The translations under genes and the position numbers were made by a program. The notes under the pieces were generated by a model. That model was not told where the DNA came from. It searched no databases and saw nothing but the letters and a program-made list of their open reading frames with translations. From Verrucomicrobiota bacterium (GTDB lineage: Bacteria > Verrucomicrobiota > Verrucomicrobiia > Opitutales > Opitutaceae), in NCBI GenBank assembly GCA_023432225.1, contig JAEYUW010000040.1, positions 114,714 through 178,713 on the forward strand: a DNA stretch of 64,000 bases. Direction: 5' to 3'. Position 1 is the first letter of the stretch. Each line of letters opens with the position of its first letter. Positions 36,501 through 43,644 of the stretch are shown here, piece by piece.

Positions 36501-36515
36501 GATCTGAATGCTCAT
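33501..36515 (-). CDS. TonB-dependent receptor 2 with N-terminal carboxypeptidase-like domain
   Basis: A 1004-residue receptor. After the signal peptide (ending near LGAFAAD) there is a carboxypeptidase-regulatory-like domain (GRVAGTVVSKSTGNALQGAQ ... GRFVIFDVPTG). A plug follows (VSVRGMPSSYTRLNVDG, YEQIEVIAGQTPDKRADSLG), then a large barrel with a terminal FGISGQF. This layout is that of TonB receptors used for glycan or peptide uptake. The start MSIQIVSRTPS at 36515 is chosen over 36593. A candidate AraC-protein operator lies 159 bp upstream. Confidence 0.93.
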   Translation of the reverse strand: MSIQIVSRTPSLRLLRVAMSLFVSAVLTLGAFAADIGRVAGTVVSKSTGNALQGAQVTVQGRSGFTDESGRFVIFDVPTGNAQVTASYSGFKDLTQEIVVSAGGASDLTLTMETSDIVQLEAFTVQTVKEGQALSVTQQRNASNVKNVVALDEWGVLPTQNIGELFSRLPGISFTIDEDNLINNVSVRGMPSSYTRLNVDGLPTTGVGGDGRSATLHSFSAANYEQIEVIAGQTPDKRADSLGGQLNLKTRSPMAMKEKRRVTYSVGARMSAPWSDRSTQRKNHPIQPITSFSYQERFDVLGGTNNLGITINASQSEIVNMMVYDSFFYQATTDPAVTPAFNDYTTQAGQNTRFITGVNIRADYRLSPRTTFSLRFLYNAGSEPYYDRVKIDPLGNTTVGTTGTASILPGFTENRTELRQTGTAGATRMDLDMWRFGFYSKNPTGTFVGEHDLGALKLDYALRWSNTRWHSAAGRDRQGGQLTMRADNIGFILDKSDLNGQVFTQTAGNSVWNPASYTSNIVFTKRDTVTRTNEVTGTFNATYTLPTALPIVVKAGADTVNRRVNNFQVNPRRWNRNVDSAPAPGSLANAQIPLTGYALMELTPFEVKNGNGQRIPVFDPVAVSKDLGDTTKWTEDLVYAAQQPYTNRRIFEEGVDSGYVQASTKWGKLTVLGGTRFEAVQVNTFNYVKRFSTSATVEPDPVKRAAIDYLPHTTKGTTDSFFPSIHFAYEITPNLKARASWSTSYGRPTLAQLVPAISYSDANQTVTAGNPALKPQYAKNIDLKLEYYPKTGGVVSFGVFQKKIKDYIINQTLAEKIGTGLDNGFEGNFAGYTLTAATNAGSADLQGWEFDYRQRFTFLPGLLKGLGFSANYTWLRTTGNFGAATEIAPNDVPGFIPETGNMRLTYNYKDFGASAGVSYTGEHISGAGVEPVSPLTPAPARLYRTDLTTYNVGMTYRLNPNMTLFVDCNNITQDGPVAYRSIPSRMRLVYLSDVTVNFGISGQF

Positions 36516-36657
36516 GTGTAGGCAGAGTTTGGCTGCGTGGTGACAAAAAGGGGGAAACGCAGCCGAGGTGTTAGTGTTTCCGGTTATGCCCAACCTCGTC
36601 TTCGTCCAAGCCGAATTCTTTCCCCACGCCGTGCGGTTCGGCGCGCTCAGAGTGAAG

Positions 36658-36705
36658 CGAAAATGACCTCTGACATTTTCGTCAAAAACATCATCATTTC
36701 TGACA
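36658..36705. promoter_or_regulatory. Candidate AraC-family operator upstream of TonB receptor 2
   Basis: Contains copy 1 of a 29-bp motif at 36674-36702, starting CATTTTCGTCAAAAAC. It also holds an inverted repeat CGAAAATG-N8-CATTTTCG (36658-36681) and two TCTGACA boxes exactly 30 bp apart (36669 and 36699). The site lies between the 3' end of the araC-type gene and the receptor start. Confidence 0.6.
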
Positions 36706-36725
36706 ATGGGAATTTCGCCGGTCCG

Positions 36726-37616
36726 CTAACGCTTGCGGCCGGGCGCGGCCTTGCCGCTGTGACGAAACACCAGCGGCGAGATGCCGTAGGCGAGCCGGAA
36801 CGCGCGGGAGAAGCTGTAGATCGAGCCGAAGCCGCACTGCTCCGCGATCTCCGACACCCGCTGCGGGCCGAGCCGCAACAAACCGCACGCCTGCTCCAGC
36901 CGCAACCGCCGCAGATGCCGCCCGATGCTCACGCCGCAGGAGGCGCGGAAGCGCGCGCGCAGGTGGCTCGAGCTGATGCCCAGTGCGCGCGCGAGCTCCT
37001 TGATGCTCGGCGGCGCGCCAGTCCGCTGCGCGATCTGGTTGATGCGAATCATCAGGCCCTGATCGGGTTCCGGCGCCGGCGTCGGAGCGTGATGCGGCGC
37101 CGGTTGTTTCAGCCGGCGCAGGCGCGCGAGCAGCAGGGCCAGCAGCAGCACGGGCAAATCCTCCGTGCGCTCGGTTTCGTAGGCTTCCACCAGTTCGGCG
37201 ATCAGCGTCCGCAATGACGGCGTGAGGGTGAACGGCCGATAGCGCAGCGCGGCCAGCGGTTCGGCGTCGTTCAGCTCGAACGTGACGAACAGCCACGAGA
37301 TTTCCTGCCGCTGCGGCTGCGAGTAGTGGTGAAACTGGAACGGGAAGACCAGCACCGCCTCGCCCGGATTCAGGCGCAAATTGCGATCATCGATGCACGC
37401 CGTCACCGCCGTGCGGAGTGCGCAGATCAGCACGAAGCGGTGGTGCAGCGCCCGGCCTTTGCGCGGCTTGTTCAGCTCGTCGGCGCGTTGACGCTGGAAG
37501 CACACGATGTTCGCCGGCAGCGGGAGCGGCGCCGGCCGGCGGCCGAGCAGCTGGAAGTTCGGCTGCGGCAGTTTGGAAACGAGTTTGCCGAGGTCGGGCG
37601 TCGTGGGGTGTGGCAT
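36726..37616 (-). CDS. AraC-family transcriptional regulator
   Basis: A 296-residue regulator with an N-terminal cupin-like ligand domain (VLVFPFQFHHYSQPQ) and a C-terminal pair of helix-turn-helix units (IKELARALGISSSHLRARFRASCGVSIGRHLRRLRLEQA; RVSEIAEQCGFGSIYSFSRAFRLAYGISP). The ATG at 37616 is chosen over a TTG at 37625. It sits between TonB receptor 2 and the divergent nagB fusion. The 29-bp motif lies at both of its ends, and one copy covers its own start codon, so autoregulation and local control of uptake and catabolism are likely. Confidence 0.92.
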   Translation of the reverse strand: MPHPTTPDLGKLVSKLPQPNFQLLGRRPAPLPLPANIVCFQRQRADELNKPRKGRALHHRFVLICALRTAVTACIDDRNLRLNPGEAVLVFPFQFHHYSQPQRQEISWLFVTFELNDAEPLAALRYRPFTLTPSLRTLIAELVEAYETERTEDLPVLLLALLLARLRRLKQPAPHHAPTPAPEPDQGLMIRINQIAQRTGAPPSIKELARALGISSSHLRARFRASCGVSIGRHLRRLRLEQACGLLRLGPQRVSEIAEQCGFGSIYSFSRAFRLAYGISPLVFRHSGKAAPGRKR

Positions 37617-37642
37617 TTTCGTCAAAAACTTCGTCGTTTCTG
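37614..37642. promoter_or_regulatory. Candidate AraC-family operator, copy 2 (araC-nagB junction)
   Basis: A 29-bp motif starting CATTTTCGTCAAAAAC, 26 of 29 identical to the copy at 36674-36702 and in the same orientation. The three differences fall at every third base of the TCN-TCN-TTTCTG part. It overlaps the araC-type start codon and ends 4 bp before a good -35 for nagB, a usual position for an AraC-type activator. Confidence 0.65.
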
Positions 37643-37646
37643 CTAG

Positions 37647-37674
37647 TTGTCGCGCGGGACGCCAACCGTATTCT
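37647..37674 (+). promoter_or_regulatory. Probable sigma-70 promoter of nagB fusion
   Basis: TTGTCG (37647-37652), a 16-nt spacer and TATTCT (37669-37674). The predicted transcription start, about 37681, would leave a leader of only 7 nt before the ATG at 37688. That agrees with the absence of a ribosome-binding site. Confidence 0.55.
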
Positions 37675-37687
37675 CATCGACCACGCC

Positions 37688-39655
37688 ATGAACTCGCTCC
37701 CTCTGCTCGAACGCTGCCGATTCGAACACGCGCCGATCTCCGTTTTTGCGCACAGTCGCGAGGCCTCCCGCGCCGTGGCAGCCGAAATCGCCGCGCTGAT
37801 CCGCGAGCGCGCCGCCGCCGGACGCGCGTGCGTGCTCGGCTTGGCGACGGGATCGACGCCGGTCAGTGTCTACGCCGAACTCGTGCGCCTGCACCGCGAG
37901 GAAGGCCTGAGCTTCAAGAACGTCACCACGTTCAACCTCGACGAGTATTTCGCGCTGCCGCCGACGCACCCGCAGAGCTACCGGCGTTTCATGCAGCAAC
38001 ATCTCTTTGATCACCTCGACATCGATCCGGCGCGCACGCACGTGCCGTCGGGCGTCGTGCCGAAGAGCGAAGTCGATGCGCATTGCGCGGCCTACGAAGA
38101 AGCGATCCGCGCGGCCGGCGGCATCGATCTACAGATCCTCGGCATCGGCCGCACCGGCCACATCGGTTTCAACGAGCCCGGCAGCCCGCGCCACTCGCTC
38201 ACGCGCCTCGTTGCGCTCGATCCGCTGACGCGGCGCGATGCCGCGGGTGATTTCGGCGGCGACGCGCACACCCCGCGCTACGCGATCACAATGGGTGTGC
38301 GCTCGATCCTCAGCGCCCGCCGCCTCGTGCTGATGGCGTGGGGCCAGCACAAGGCCGAGATCGTGCGCACCGCCGTCGAAGCCGAGGTGAGCTCGCATGT
38401 CACCGCGTCGTTTCTGCAGGAACACGCCAACGCCACGTTCGTGCTCGATGCGGCCGCAGCTGGTTCGCTGACGCGTTTCCGCACGCCGTGGCTGCTCGGC
38501 CCGCTGGAGGAGCAAGGCCTCGCCTGGGACGAGCGCATGACCCGCCGCGCCATCCTCTGGCTCTCGCAACTCCGGCAGAAGCCGATCCTCAAGCTCACCG
38601 ACGACGACTACAACGAGGCCGGTTTGCAGGATCTGTTGCGCACGCACGGCTCGGCCTACGAGGCGAACCTCGTCGGTTTCTACCAGATGCAGCACACGAT
38701 CACGGGCTGGCCCGGCGGTCGCGATCCGAAGCGCGCGAAGCCCGGCGACGCGCCGGTGCGCCCGTTGCGCGCGAAGTCGGCCAACGTGTTTCCGAAACGC
38801 GTGCTCATCCTCTCGCCGCATCCGGATGACGATGTGATTTCCATGGGTGGCACGCTCTGCCGGCTCGTCGACCACGGTCACGAAGTGCATATCGCCTACG
38901 AGGTCTCCGGCGCCAATGCCGTCTCCGACGACGCCGCGTGGCGCGTGCTGGCCTTCGTGCGCGACAGTGGACTGGTCGACGCCACCAACCGCGCGCGGCT
39001 CGATGCGCTTTGCGGCGAACTCACCGCCGGCACCGTCTCGCCCTCGGCGGAGCTTGCGCGCTGGAAGGGCCTGATTCGTCGCCACGAAGCGATCTCCGCC
39101 GCCCGCGTGTGCGGCGTGCCCGAGAGTCGCCTGCATTTCCTCGAACTCCCGTTCTACGGCGCGGCGCCGCGCACCCGCCGTTACAGCGCCGATGATGTGA
39201 AACGTCTCCGCCTGTTGCTCGAGACCGTGCAGCCGCACCTTATCTACGCGGCGGGCGATCTCGACGACCCGCACGGGACGCATCGCCTCTGCCTCCATGT
39301 GCTCCGCGATGCGCTTGCGCAGGCGGCGACCGAAAAAGTTTCGTGGGTCGAGCAAAGCGAACTGTGGCTCTACCGCGGCGCGTGGGCTGAGTGGCCGCTC
39401 GACGAGATCGACCTCGCGGTGCCGCTCAGCCCGCAGGAAGTGCTGCGCCGTCGCCGCGCGATTTTCCGCCACGAGACGCAGAAAGATCAGGCGCTGTTCC
39501 TCGGCGAAGACCGCCGCGAGTTCTGGCAACGCACCGAGGATCGCAGCCGGCGGCTCGCGCAGGCCTACAACGCCCTCGGCCTCGCCGAATACGAAGCGAT
39601 CGAGGCGTTCCGCCGTTACGCGCCGGACGACTTCATCGCCCACGCGGCGTTCTGA
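37688..39655 (+). CDS. nagB: NagB-like glucosamine-6-phosphate deaminase fused to PIG-L deacetylase
   Basis: A 655-residue fusion. Residues 1-270 are a NagB-type deaminase/isomerase domain (LGLATGSTP, TFNLDEYF with Asp85, GHIGFNEPG with His158 and Glu163). In E. coli NagB the residue two before the catalytic histidine is Asp141; here it is Thr156 (IGRTGH). Residues from about 370 form a PIG-L/LmbE deacetylase domain with the zinc motif SPHPDDD and later DDPHGTH. PIG-L enzymes remove N-acetyl groups from GlcNAc derivatives, so the protein may deacetylate and deaminate the product of MurQ; no separate nagA is present. Similar fusions are known in Bacteroidetes and relatives. Confidence 0.9.
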   Translation: MNSLPLLERCRFEHAPISVFAHSREASRAVAAEIAALIRERAAAGRACVLGLATGSTPVSVYAELVRLHREEGLSFKNVTTFNLDEYFALPPTHPQSYRRFMQQHLFDHLDIDPARTHVPSGVVPKSEVDAHCAAYEEAIRAAGGIDLQILGIGRTGHIGFNEPGSPRHSLTRLVALDPLTRRDAAGDFGGDAHTPRYAITMGVRSILSARRLVLMAWGQHKAEIVRTAVEAEVSSHVTASFLQEHANATFVLDAAAAGSLTRFRTPWLLGPLEEQGLAWDERMTRRAILWLSQLRQKPILKLTDDDYNEAGLQDLLRTHGSAYEANLVGFYQMQHTITGWPGGRDPKRAKPGDAPVRPLRAKSANVFPKRVLILSPHPDDDVISMGGTLCRLVDHGHEVHIAYEVSGANAVSDDAAWRVLAFVRDSGLVDATNRARLDALCGELTAGTVSPSAELARWKGLIRRHEAISAARVCGVPESRLHFLELPFYGAAPRTRRYSADDVKRLRLLLETVQPHLIYAAGDLDDPHGTHRLCLHVLRDALAQAATEKVSWVEQSELWLYRGAWAEWPLDEIDLAVPLSPQEVLRRRRAIFRHETQKDQALFLGEDRREFWQRTEDRSRRLAQAYNALGLAEYEAIEAFRRYAPDDFIAHAAF

Positions 39656-39678
39656 GCCGGTCCCGCGCCGCGCTCGTC

Positions 39679-39702
39679 GTCGCCGCTGGGGACAGCGGCG
39701 AC
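39679..39702. repeat. Hairpin repeat, family D (GTCGCCGCTGGGG)
   Basis: A perfect hairpin with arms GTCGCCGCTG/CAGCGGCGAC around GGGA, 23 bp after the nagB stop. A second copy with the same arms is at 46653-46676. It is not followed by a T-tract. Confidence 0.85.
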
Positions 39703-39739
39703 CACCTTTGTGCCTACGCTCGAAGAGCCGTGGAGCGAG

Positions 39740-39862
39740 TTACTTCGAAGCCCCGCGCGCGGAGGCGCTTTGGCGCGGCACCTTGCCGTCCGGCGCGGGC
39801 ATGTTGCTGCATCCAGCGAGCAGCAGCGTGAGAGCGAGGAGGGCGAGCAGACGGCGTTTCAT
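39740..39862 (-). CDS. Very small predicted lipoprotein (40 aa)
   Basis: A 40-residue lipoprotein. It starts MKRRLLALLALTLLLAGC, a textbook type II signal with lipobox LAGC and lipidated Cys18, leaving a mature peptide of only about 23 polar residues ending GASK. A strong ribosome-binding site (GGGAGGGG, 39865-39872) precedes the ATG, and the stop is TAA. It lies 50 bp downstream of the nagX-like gene on the same strand and could be the last gene of that operon. No family was recognised; small entericidin-like or spacer lipoproteins are possible analogues. Confidence 0.75.
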   Translation of the reverse strand: MKRRLLALLALTLLLAGCSNMPAPDGKVPRQSASARGASK

Positions 39863-39912
39863 AGCCCCTCCCGCTTACGGTTTCGGACGCCGCGCGTCAA
39901 TCGACGGCTCTG

Positions 39913-41142
39913 TCAGACCTTGATGAACCAGCCGCGGCGCCACAGCAGCGTGGCGATCGCGAGGAACACCAGCACGAAGCCCACGGCGAACGCCAGCGAC
40001 GCGTTCACCGGGCTCAGCCAATGGAGGAGGAACCCGTCGTAGATGGCACCCTTGAGCGAGATTTTCGTGCCCGCGCCATCCGTCCATCGGATCAGATCGA
40101 GCAGCCGCGCGACGACGCCCGCGAGCACGAACATCGCCAGCGCGTTCATGCCGTAGATCGTGAACGGCAGCGCCCACCGGCGCCATCCGCGCACGTCGAT
40201 GGCCCAATAGAAAACGCCAAACCACAGCGACGACCAGCCGGCCATCACCAGCACGTAGGAACTCGTCCAGAGGTTCTTGTTGATCGGAAACACCGCGCCC
40301 CACGCCGTGCCGAGCACCAGCAGCGCCACGCCGCCCGCGACGAAGCCGAGCGCCGTGCGCGTGCCGTCGCGCGCGCCGCGCAACCAGTAGCCCGCGAGCG
40401 TACCGCACAGCACCGTCGCGATCGCCGGCAACGTGGACAGAATGCCCTCCGGATCAAAGCCCGGGGCCGGCGCGCCGGACCACGTGTGGCCGGCGAGCAC
40501 GTGCGAATCGATCCACCACGCCAAGCTGCCCTTCGGTTGATCGATCCCCCCCGCACCGTAGCCCGGCACGGGCACGAGCGTCACCAACGCCCAGTAACCG
40601 AGCAATAGCGCCACCGCCCACGCCACTTGCCCGCGCCAACTCGTGCGCAAAAAAATCGCGCTCGCCGCCAAATAGCAGAGGGCGATGCGCTGCAACACGC
40701 CGGGGATGCGCAGTGTTTCCAAGTTCAGCGAGTGCCCGGGCCAGAGCCCGAACGGAAACGCCGTCAGCAACAGCCCGAGACCGAAGATGATCGTCGCCCG
40801 CTGAAGCACATGGCGGAAGAGTTGACCACGATCCGCGCCGCTCTCGACACGACGCGCCGTCGAGAGCGTGAGCGACACACCGACGATCCACAGGAAACTC
40901 GGGAAGATCGTATCGGTGGGCGTCCAGCCGTGCCACCGCGCGTGCGCGAGCGGCGGATAGATCGCGCCCCACGAACCGGGATTGTTGACCAGCAACATGC
41001 CGGCGATCGTGGCGCCGCGAAAGGCGTCGAGGGAAACGAGGCGCGCGTTCGGTCGCCGTAGCGCAGGCGTCTCGCCTGCTCCGGCAGCATCGGCAGGCGA
41101 GACGCCTGCGCCACGTCGATCCAACGGCTCCGGTGAACTCAT
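39913..41142 (-). CDS. NagX-like/COG4299 membrane acyltransferase (heparan-glucosaminide N-acetyltransferase family)
   Basis: A 409-residue inner-membrane protein with about 10-11 helices of the DUF5009/COG4299 family. The opening RLVSLDAFRGATIAGMLLVNNPGSW, the loop WHGWTPTDTIFPSFLWIVGVSL and the YGMNALAMFVLAGV helix are family features. Relatives include human HGSNAT and bacterial NagX, found in GlcNAc-utilisation loci. It may acetylate or move amino sugars across the inner membrane. The ATG at 41142 overlaps the stop of the upstream gene (ATGA). The leader (residues 8-32, GAGVSP ... GETPAL) is encoded by a family B repeat. Confidence 0.86.
   Translation of the reverse strand: MSSPEPLDRRGAGVSPADAAGAGETPALRRPNARLVSLDAFRGATIAGMLLVNNPGSWGAIYPPLAHARWHGWTPTDTIFPSFLWIVGVSLTLSTARRVESGADRGQLFRHVLQRATIIFGLGLLLTAFPFGLWPGHSLNLETLRIPGVLQRIALCYLAASAIFLRTSWRGQVAWAVALLLGYWALVTLVPVPGYGAGGIDQPKGSLAWWIDSHVLAGHTWSGAPAPGFDPEGILSTLPAIATVLCGTLAGYWLRGARDGTRTALGFVAGGVALLVLGTAWGAVFPINKNLWTSSYVLVMAGWSSLWFGVFYWAIDVRGWRRWALPFTIYGMNALAMFVLAGVVARLLDLIRWTDGAGTKISLKGAIYDGFLLHWLSPVNASLAFAVGFVLVFLAIATLLWRRGWFIKV
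41058..41114. repeat. Paired-hairpin repeat, family B, inside a coding region
   Basis: GTAGCGCAGGCGTCTCGCC, short centre, then the inverted arm GGCAGGCGAGACGCCTGCGCC and CAC. It is read in frame as the N-terminal leader of the NagX-like protein. Single copies of the hairpin are at 10205 and 46735. Confidence 0.88.
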
Positions 41143-42068
41143 GGTTGTTTTTTCTCCGCAGCCGGTTTCGCCGCCGGCTGCGGCCATTGCACCCACACGC
41201 CGAGATGATTGGCCACCGGACGCCAGTGGCCATCACTCGGTTTGTTGGTGAGCAGCGTGCCGTCGGCGCGCTTCAGATAAAACGAGGTCGAGCCGCCGCC
41301 ATCGAGCGCGACCGCGTCGTGCGCGCCGAGCTCGATCATGAGATCGGCCATTTCCGGCAAGGTCGCGCCGACGCTCACACCCGGCTGGCGGCCATCGACG
41401 GTCAGAAGGATCAACGTTTTTCCGTCGGTCGATACCCCCGCAGCGGTGCGCGGGTGACGGACTTTCGGGGCAACCCGCGCGGTCCCGCCGGTGTTGCGAC
41501 CAGCCTCGACGAGCAGCGTGCCGGGCTGCTTGCCGTCCTCGCTGACGCCGAGCCCCGCCACCGCGCAGATCACTCCGGCGAGATCGGATTCGGCAGCGTA
41601 GGCGACACGCGCGTGGTCGGCATAGACCAGCAACGCCGGATCGCCCCGCCCGCTCTTCACTTGCGGCGGCGAAACGAGGCCACGCGAACCTTTGCTCAGC
41701 CCGCGAATATCGGAGGCCGCACCGGTGGTGTAGCGCACCTTGTCTTCGCCGGGCGCGGGCTTCGGATTAATCATGCCGAAGAAACTCGCGTTGATCGCCA
41801 GCGTCGCCTCGTTCGCGAGGGCCCATTCGTTCACCGGGAGCAATTTCACTTCCGTGCCCGGCGGATCGCCGGCGACGGGCGCAAGCGGCTCGGTCGCTCC
41901 GACGCGCACGGCCGGGTGATCCAGACGCACTTTGGCCCAGAGCCCGCGCAACGGTCCGGCGGCGGTTTGCGTTTCGATCGCACCGAAGACAATCGGCTCA
42001 CTCGCGCGGGCGAACGTCAGCGCGATAGCGAAGAGGAAGGAGGCAAGGAGGCGGTTAGGGGCGGCCAT
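41139..42068 (-). CDS. Phosphodiester glycosidase (NAGPA-family) exported protein
   Basis: A 309-residue protein with a signal peptide (ending near TFARAS) and a PF09992 domain. Family motifs are NASFFGM, the TAAGVSTDGKTLILLTVDGRQ strand and ALDGGGSTSFYL, which holds the catalytic region. Members remove GlcNAc from phosphodiesters; bacterial relatives occur in envelope-polymer degradation loci. It overlaps the dacB stop region by 14 bp upstream and the nagX-like start by ATGA downstream, so the three genes form one coupled operon. Confidence 0.85.
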   Translation of the reverse strand: MAAPNRLLASFLFAIALTFARASEPIVFGAIETQTAAGPLRGLWAKVRLDHPAVRVGATEPLAPVAGDPPGTEVKLLPVNEWALANEATLAINASFFGMINPKPAPGEDKVRYTTGAASDIRGLSKGSRGLVSPPQVKSGRGDPALLVYADHARVAYAAESDLAGVICAVAGLGVSEDGKQPGTLLVEAGRNTGGTARVAPKVRHPRTAAGVSTDGKTLILLTVDGRQPGVSVGATLPEMADLMIELGAHDAVALDGGGSTSFYLKRADGTLLTNKPSDGHWRPVANHLGVWVQWPQPAAKPAAEKKQP

Positions 42069-43533
42069 GTTTCGCGAGGAGCACCGTGAGATCGTCGATT
42101 TCCTGCCAGGCGCGGCGCCCGTTGGACGCCACGTGGCGGTTGAGCATGAAGCTGAACGCAACACGCTCGCCCGTGCCGAGCGTGACGTAGCCGGACAGGG
42201 ACGCGGCCCAGCGCAGTCCACCGGTCTTGGCGCGGACGTTGTTCTCCGCGGGGCTGCCTTTCATGCGGCGGCGCAACGAGCCGTCGACACCGGCGATCGG
42301 CAACGACGCGAGAAACGCGTTCGCCTCGCAGTGTTTCGCCATGAAAACAAGCAAGCGCGCCGTCGCGTCCGCCGTCGTGAGATTGTTGCGCGAGAGGCCC
42401 GAGCCCTCCTCGAAAATTAGATCGTTCGGCGCGATGCCGACCTCGGCCGCAAATTCCTTCAGCGCCTCCAACGCGAGAGTGTCGCTGCGCTGGTCCGCGG
42501 GCGTTTTGTCGTCGCGGCGCAGTTCACCGAGGTGCCCGAAGATCAGGTCCGTCTCGAGATTCTGCGACGGCTTCATGAAGCCAGTCACCATGTCGCGGAG
42601 CGGCGGCGAAACGATTTCGCCGAGCCGCACGTCAGCGCGCGCCGGCGCTTCGGGCCAGATCAGGCTGCGCGCCTGACCGTCCACGCGAATGCCGGCGCGT
42701 TCGAGCGCGGCTTTTAACGCGATCGCAAACCACTGCGTCGGGCGCGGGACCGGCGCCTCGGCTTTGCCGGATTTCGCGTCCACGGCGACGCCGCCGATGA
42801 CTTCGACGACGTTCGTGCCCGCGGCACGGCGGGTCTCGACCGTCGCGGTCGCTCCCGCGGCGAGCGTGCGGGTGCGGTTCACGAACGTGAGGCCGGACAG
42901 CGGCTCGAGCACCTCGAAGGCACAAGGATCACCGGGCTGCGCGCCGGGCGTGACGCGCAGCTCGACGAAGTTGTCGAGCAGGGTGATCCCCGAAATTTCG
43001 GCGCCGTAGTCGTAATTCATGTCGTCGACCGTCCAGCCCGCGCCGTCCGGTGGCTGGCGCAGCCAAGTGCCGTCAGCCACCACGTCGCCGCGAATGCGTT
43101 TCACGTCGGCGCGCTGCAGCGCTTCGATGAAAGGCGCGAAAATCGACCAGAACTCGTGCTTTCCTTCCCTCGCGCCCCAGCTGGGGTCGCCGCGGCCGGC
43201 GACAACAAGATCGCCGGGAATTTCTCCCGCGGCATTCACCGCCGCGGTCGCGCGTAACGGCGTGCGGATACGGTAGTCGGCGCCGAGTTGAGCGAGCGCG
43301 AGCGCGCCGACGTAGAGCTTGGAGTTCGATGCTGGACTGAGCCGCAGTCGCGGCTGGTGCTCGAAGAGAGTCTGTCCGCTCTCGAGCGAGACGACTTTCA
43401 CGCCCCACATCGCGCCGTCGAAACGCGGTTGCGTGAGGAAGGCGGACATTTCCTCGGCCAACGACGCGGCACGCAGCAGCGCGACGCTGGTAAGCGCGAC
43501 CAACACGAGCAGCAGACGGGGTAACGACGTCAT
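42055..43533 (-). CDS. dacB: D-alanyl-D-alanine carboxypeptidase/endopeptidase, PBP4/DacB type
   Basis: A 492-residue penicillin-binding protein of the S13 family with a signal peptide (ending near LLRAASL). The three active-site motifs are SxxK in SPASNSKLY (Ser69, Lys72), SxN in GSGLSRNN and KTG in RAKTGGLRWAASL. The family's large insert between motifs 1 and 2 is present. It trims terminal D-Ala or cuts cross-links in the periplasm. The ATG at 43533 (MTSLPRLLL) is chosen; the frame remains open upstream without domain features. It is first in the dacB-NAGPA-nagX-like operon. Confidence 0.92.
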   Translation of the reverse strand: MTSLPRLLLVLVALTSVALLRAASLAEEMSAFLTQPRFDGAMWGVKVVSLESGQTLFEHQPRLRLSPASNSKLYVGALALAQLGADYRIRTPLRATAAVNAAGEIPGDLVVAGRGDPSWGAREGKHEFWSIFAPFIEALQRADVKRIRGDVVADGTWLRQPPDGAGWTVDDMNYDYGAEISGITLLDNFVELRVTPGAQPGDPCAFEVLEPLSGLTFVNRTRTLAAGATATVETRRAAGTNVVEVIGGVAVDAKSGKAEAPVPRPTQWFAIALKAALERAGIRVDGQARSLIWPEAPARADVRLGEIVSPPLRDMVTGFMKPSQNLETDLIFGHLGELRRDDKTPADQRSDTLALEALKEFAAEVGIAPNDLIFEEGSGLSRNNLTTADATARLLVFMAKHCEANAFLASLPIAGVDGSLRRRMKGSPAENNVRAKTGGLRWAASLSGYVTLGTGERVAFSFMLNRHVASNGRRAWQEIDDLTVLLAKHGRP

Positions 43534-43644
43534 GCGCGCGCACTCAGCCAGAGCCCCGCGCGCGACGCAACGTCGGAGCTTCGGGCTTTCGGCTAAGGCC
43601 GCGCGGCTTGCGTGCTTCTGCGCACGCGATTGTGCTGCTCGGCC

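Noticed and set aside
36674..37642. Attachment-site direct repeats of a mobile cassette around the araC gene
   Set aside because: Kept only as an alternative: no integrase is present, and the second copy sits exactly next to a good promoter, which fits an operator better.
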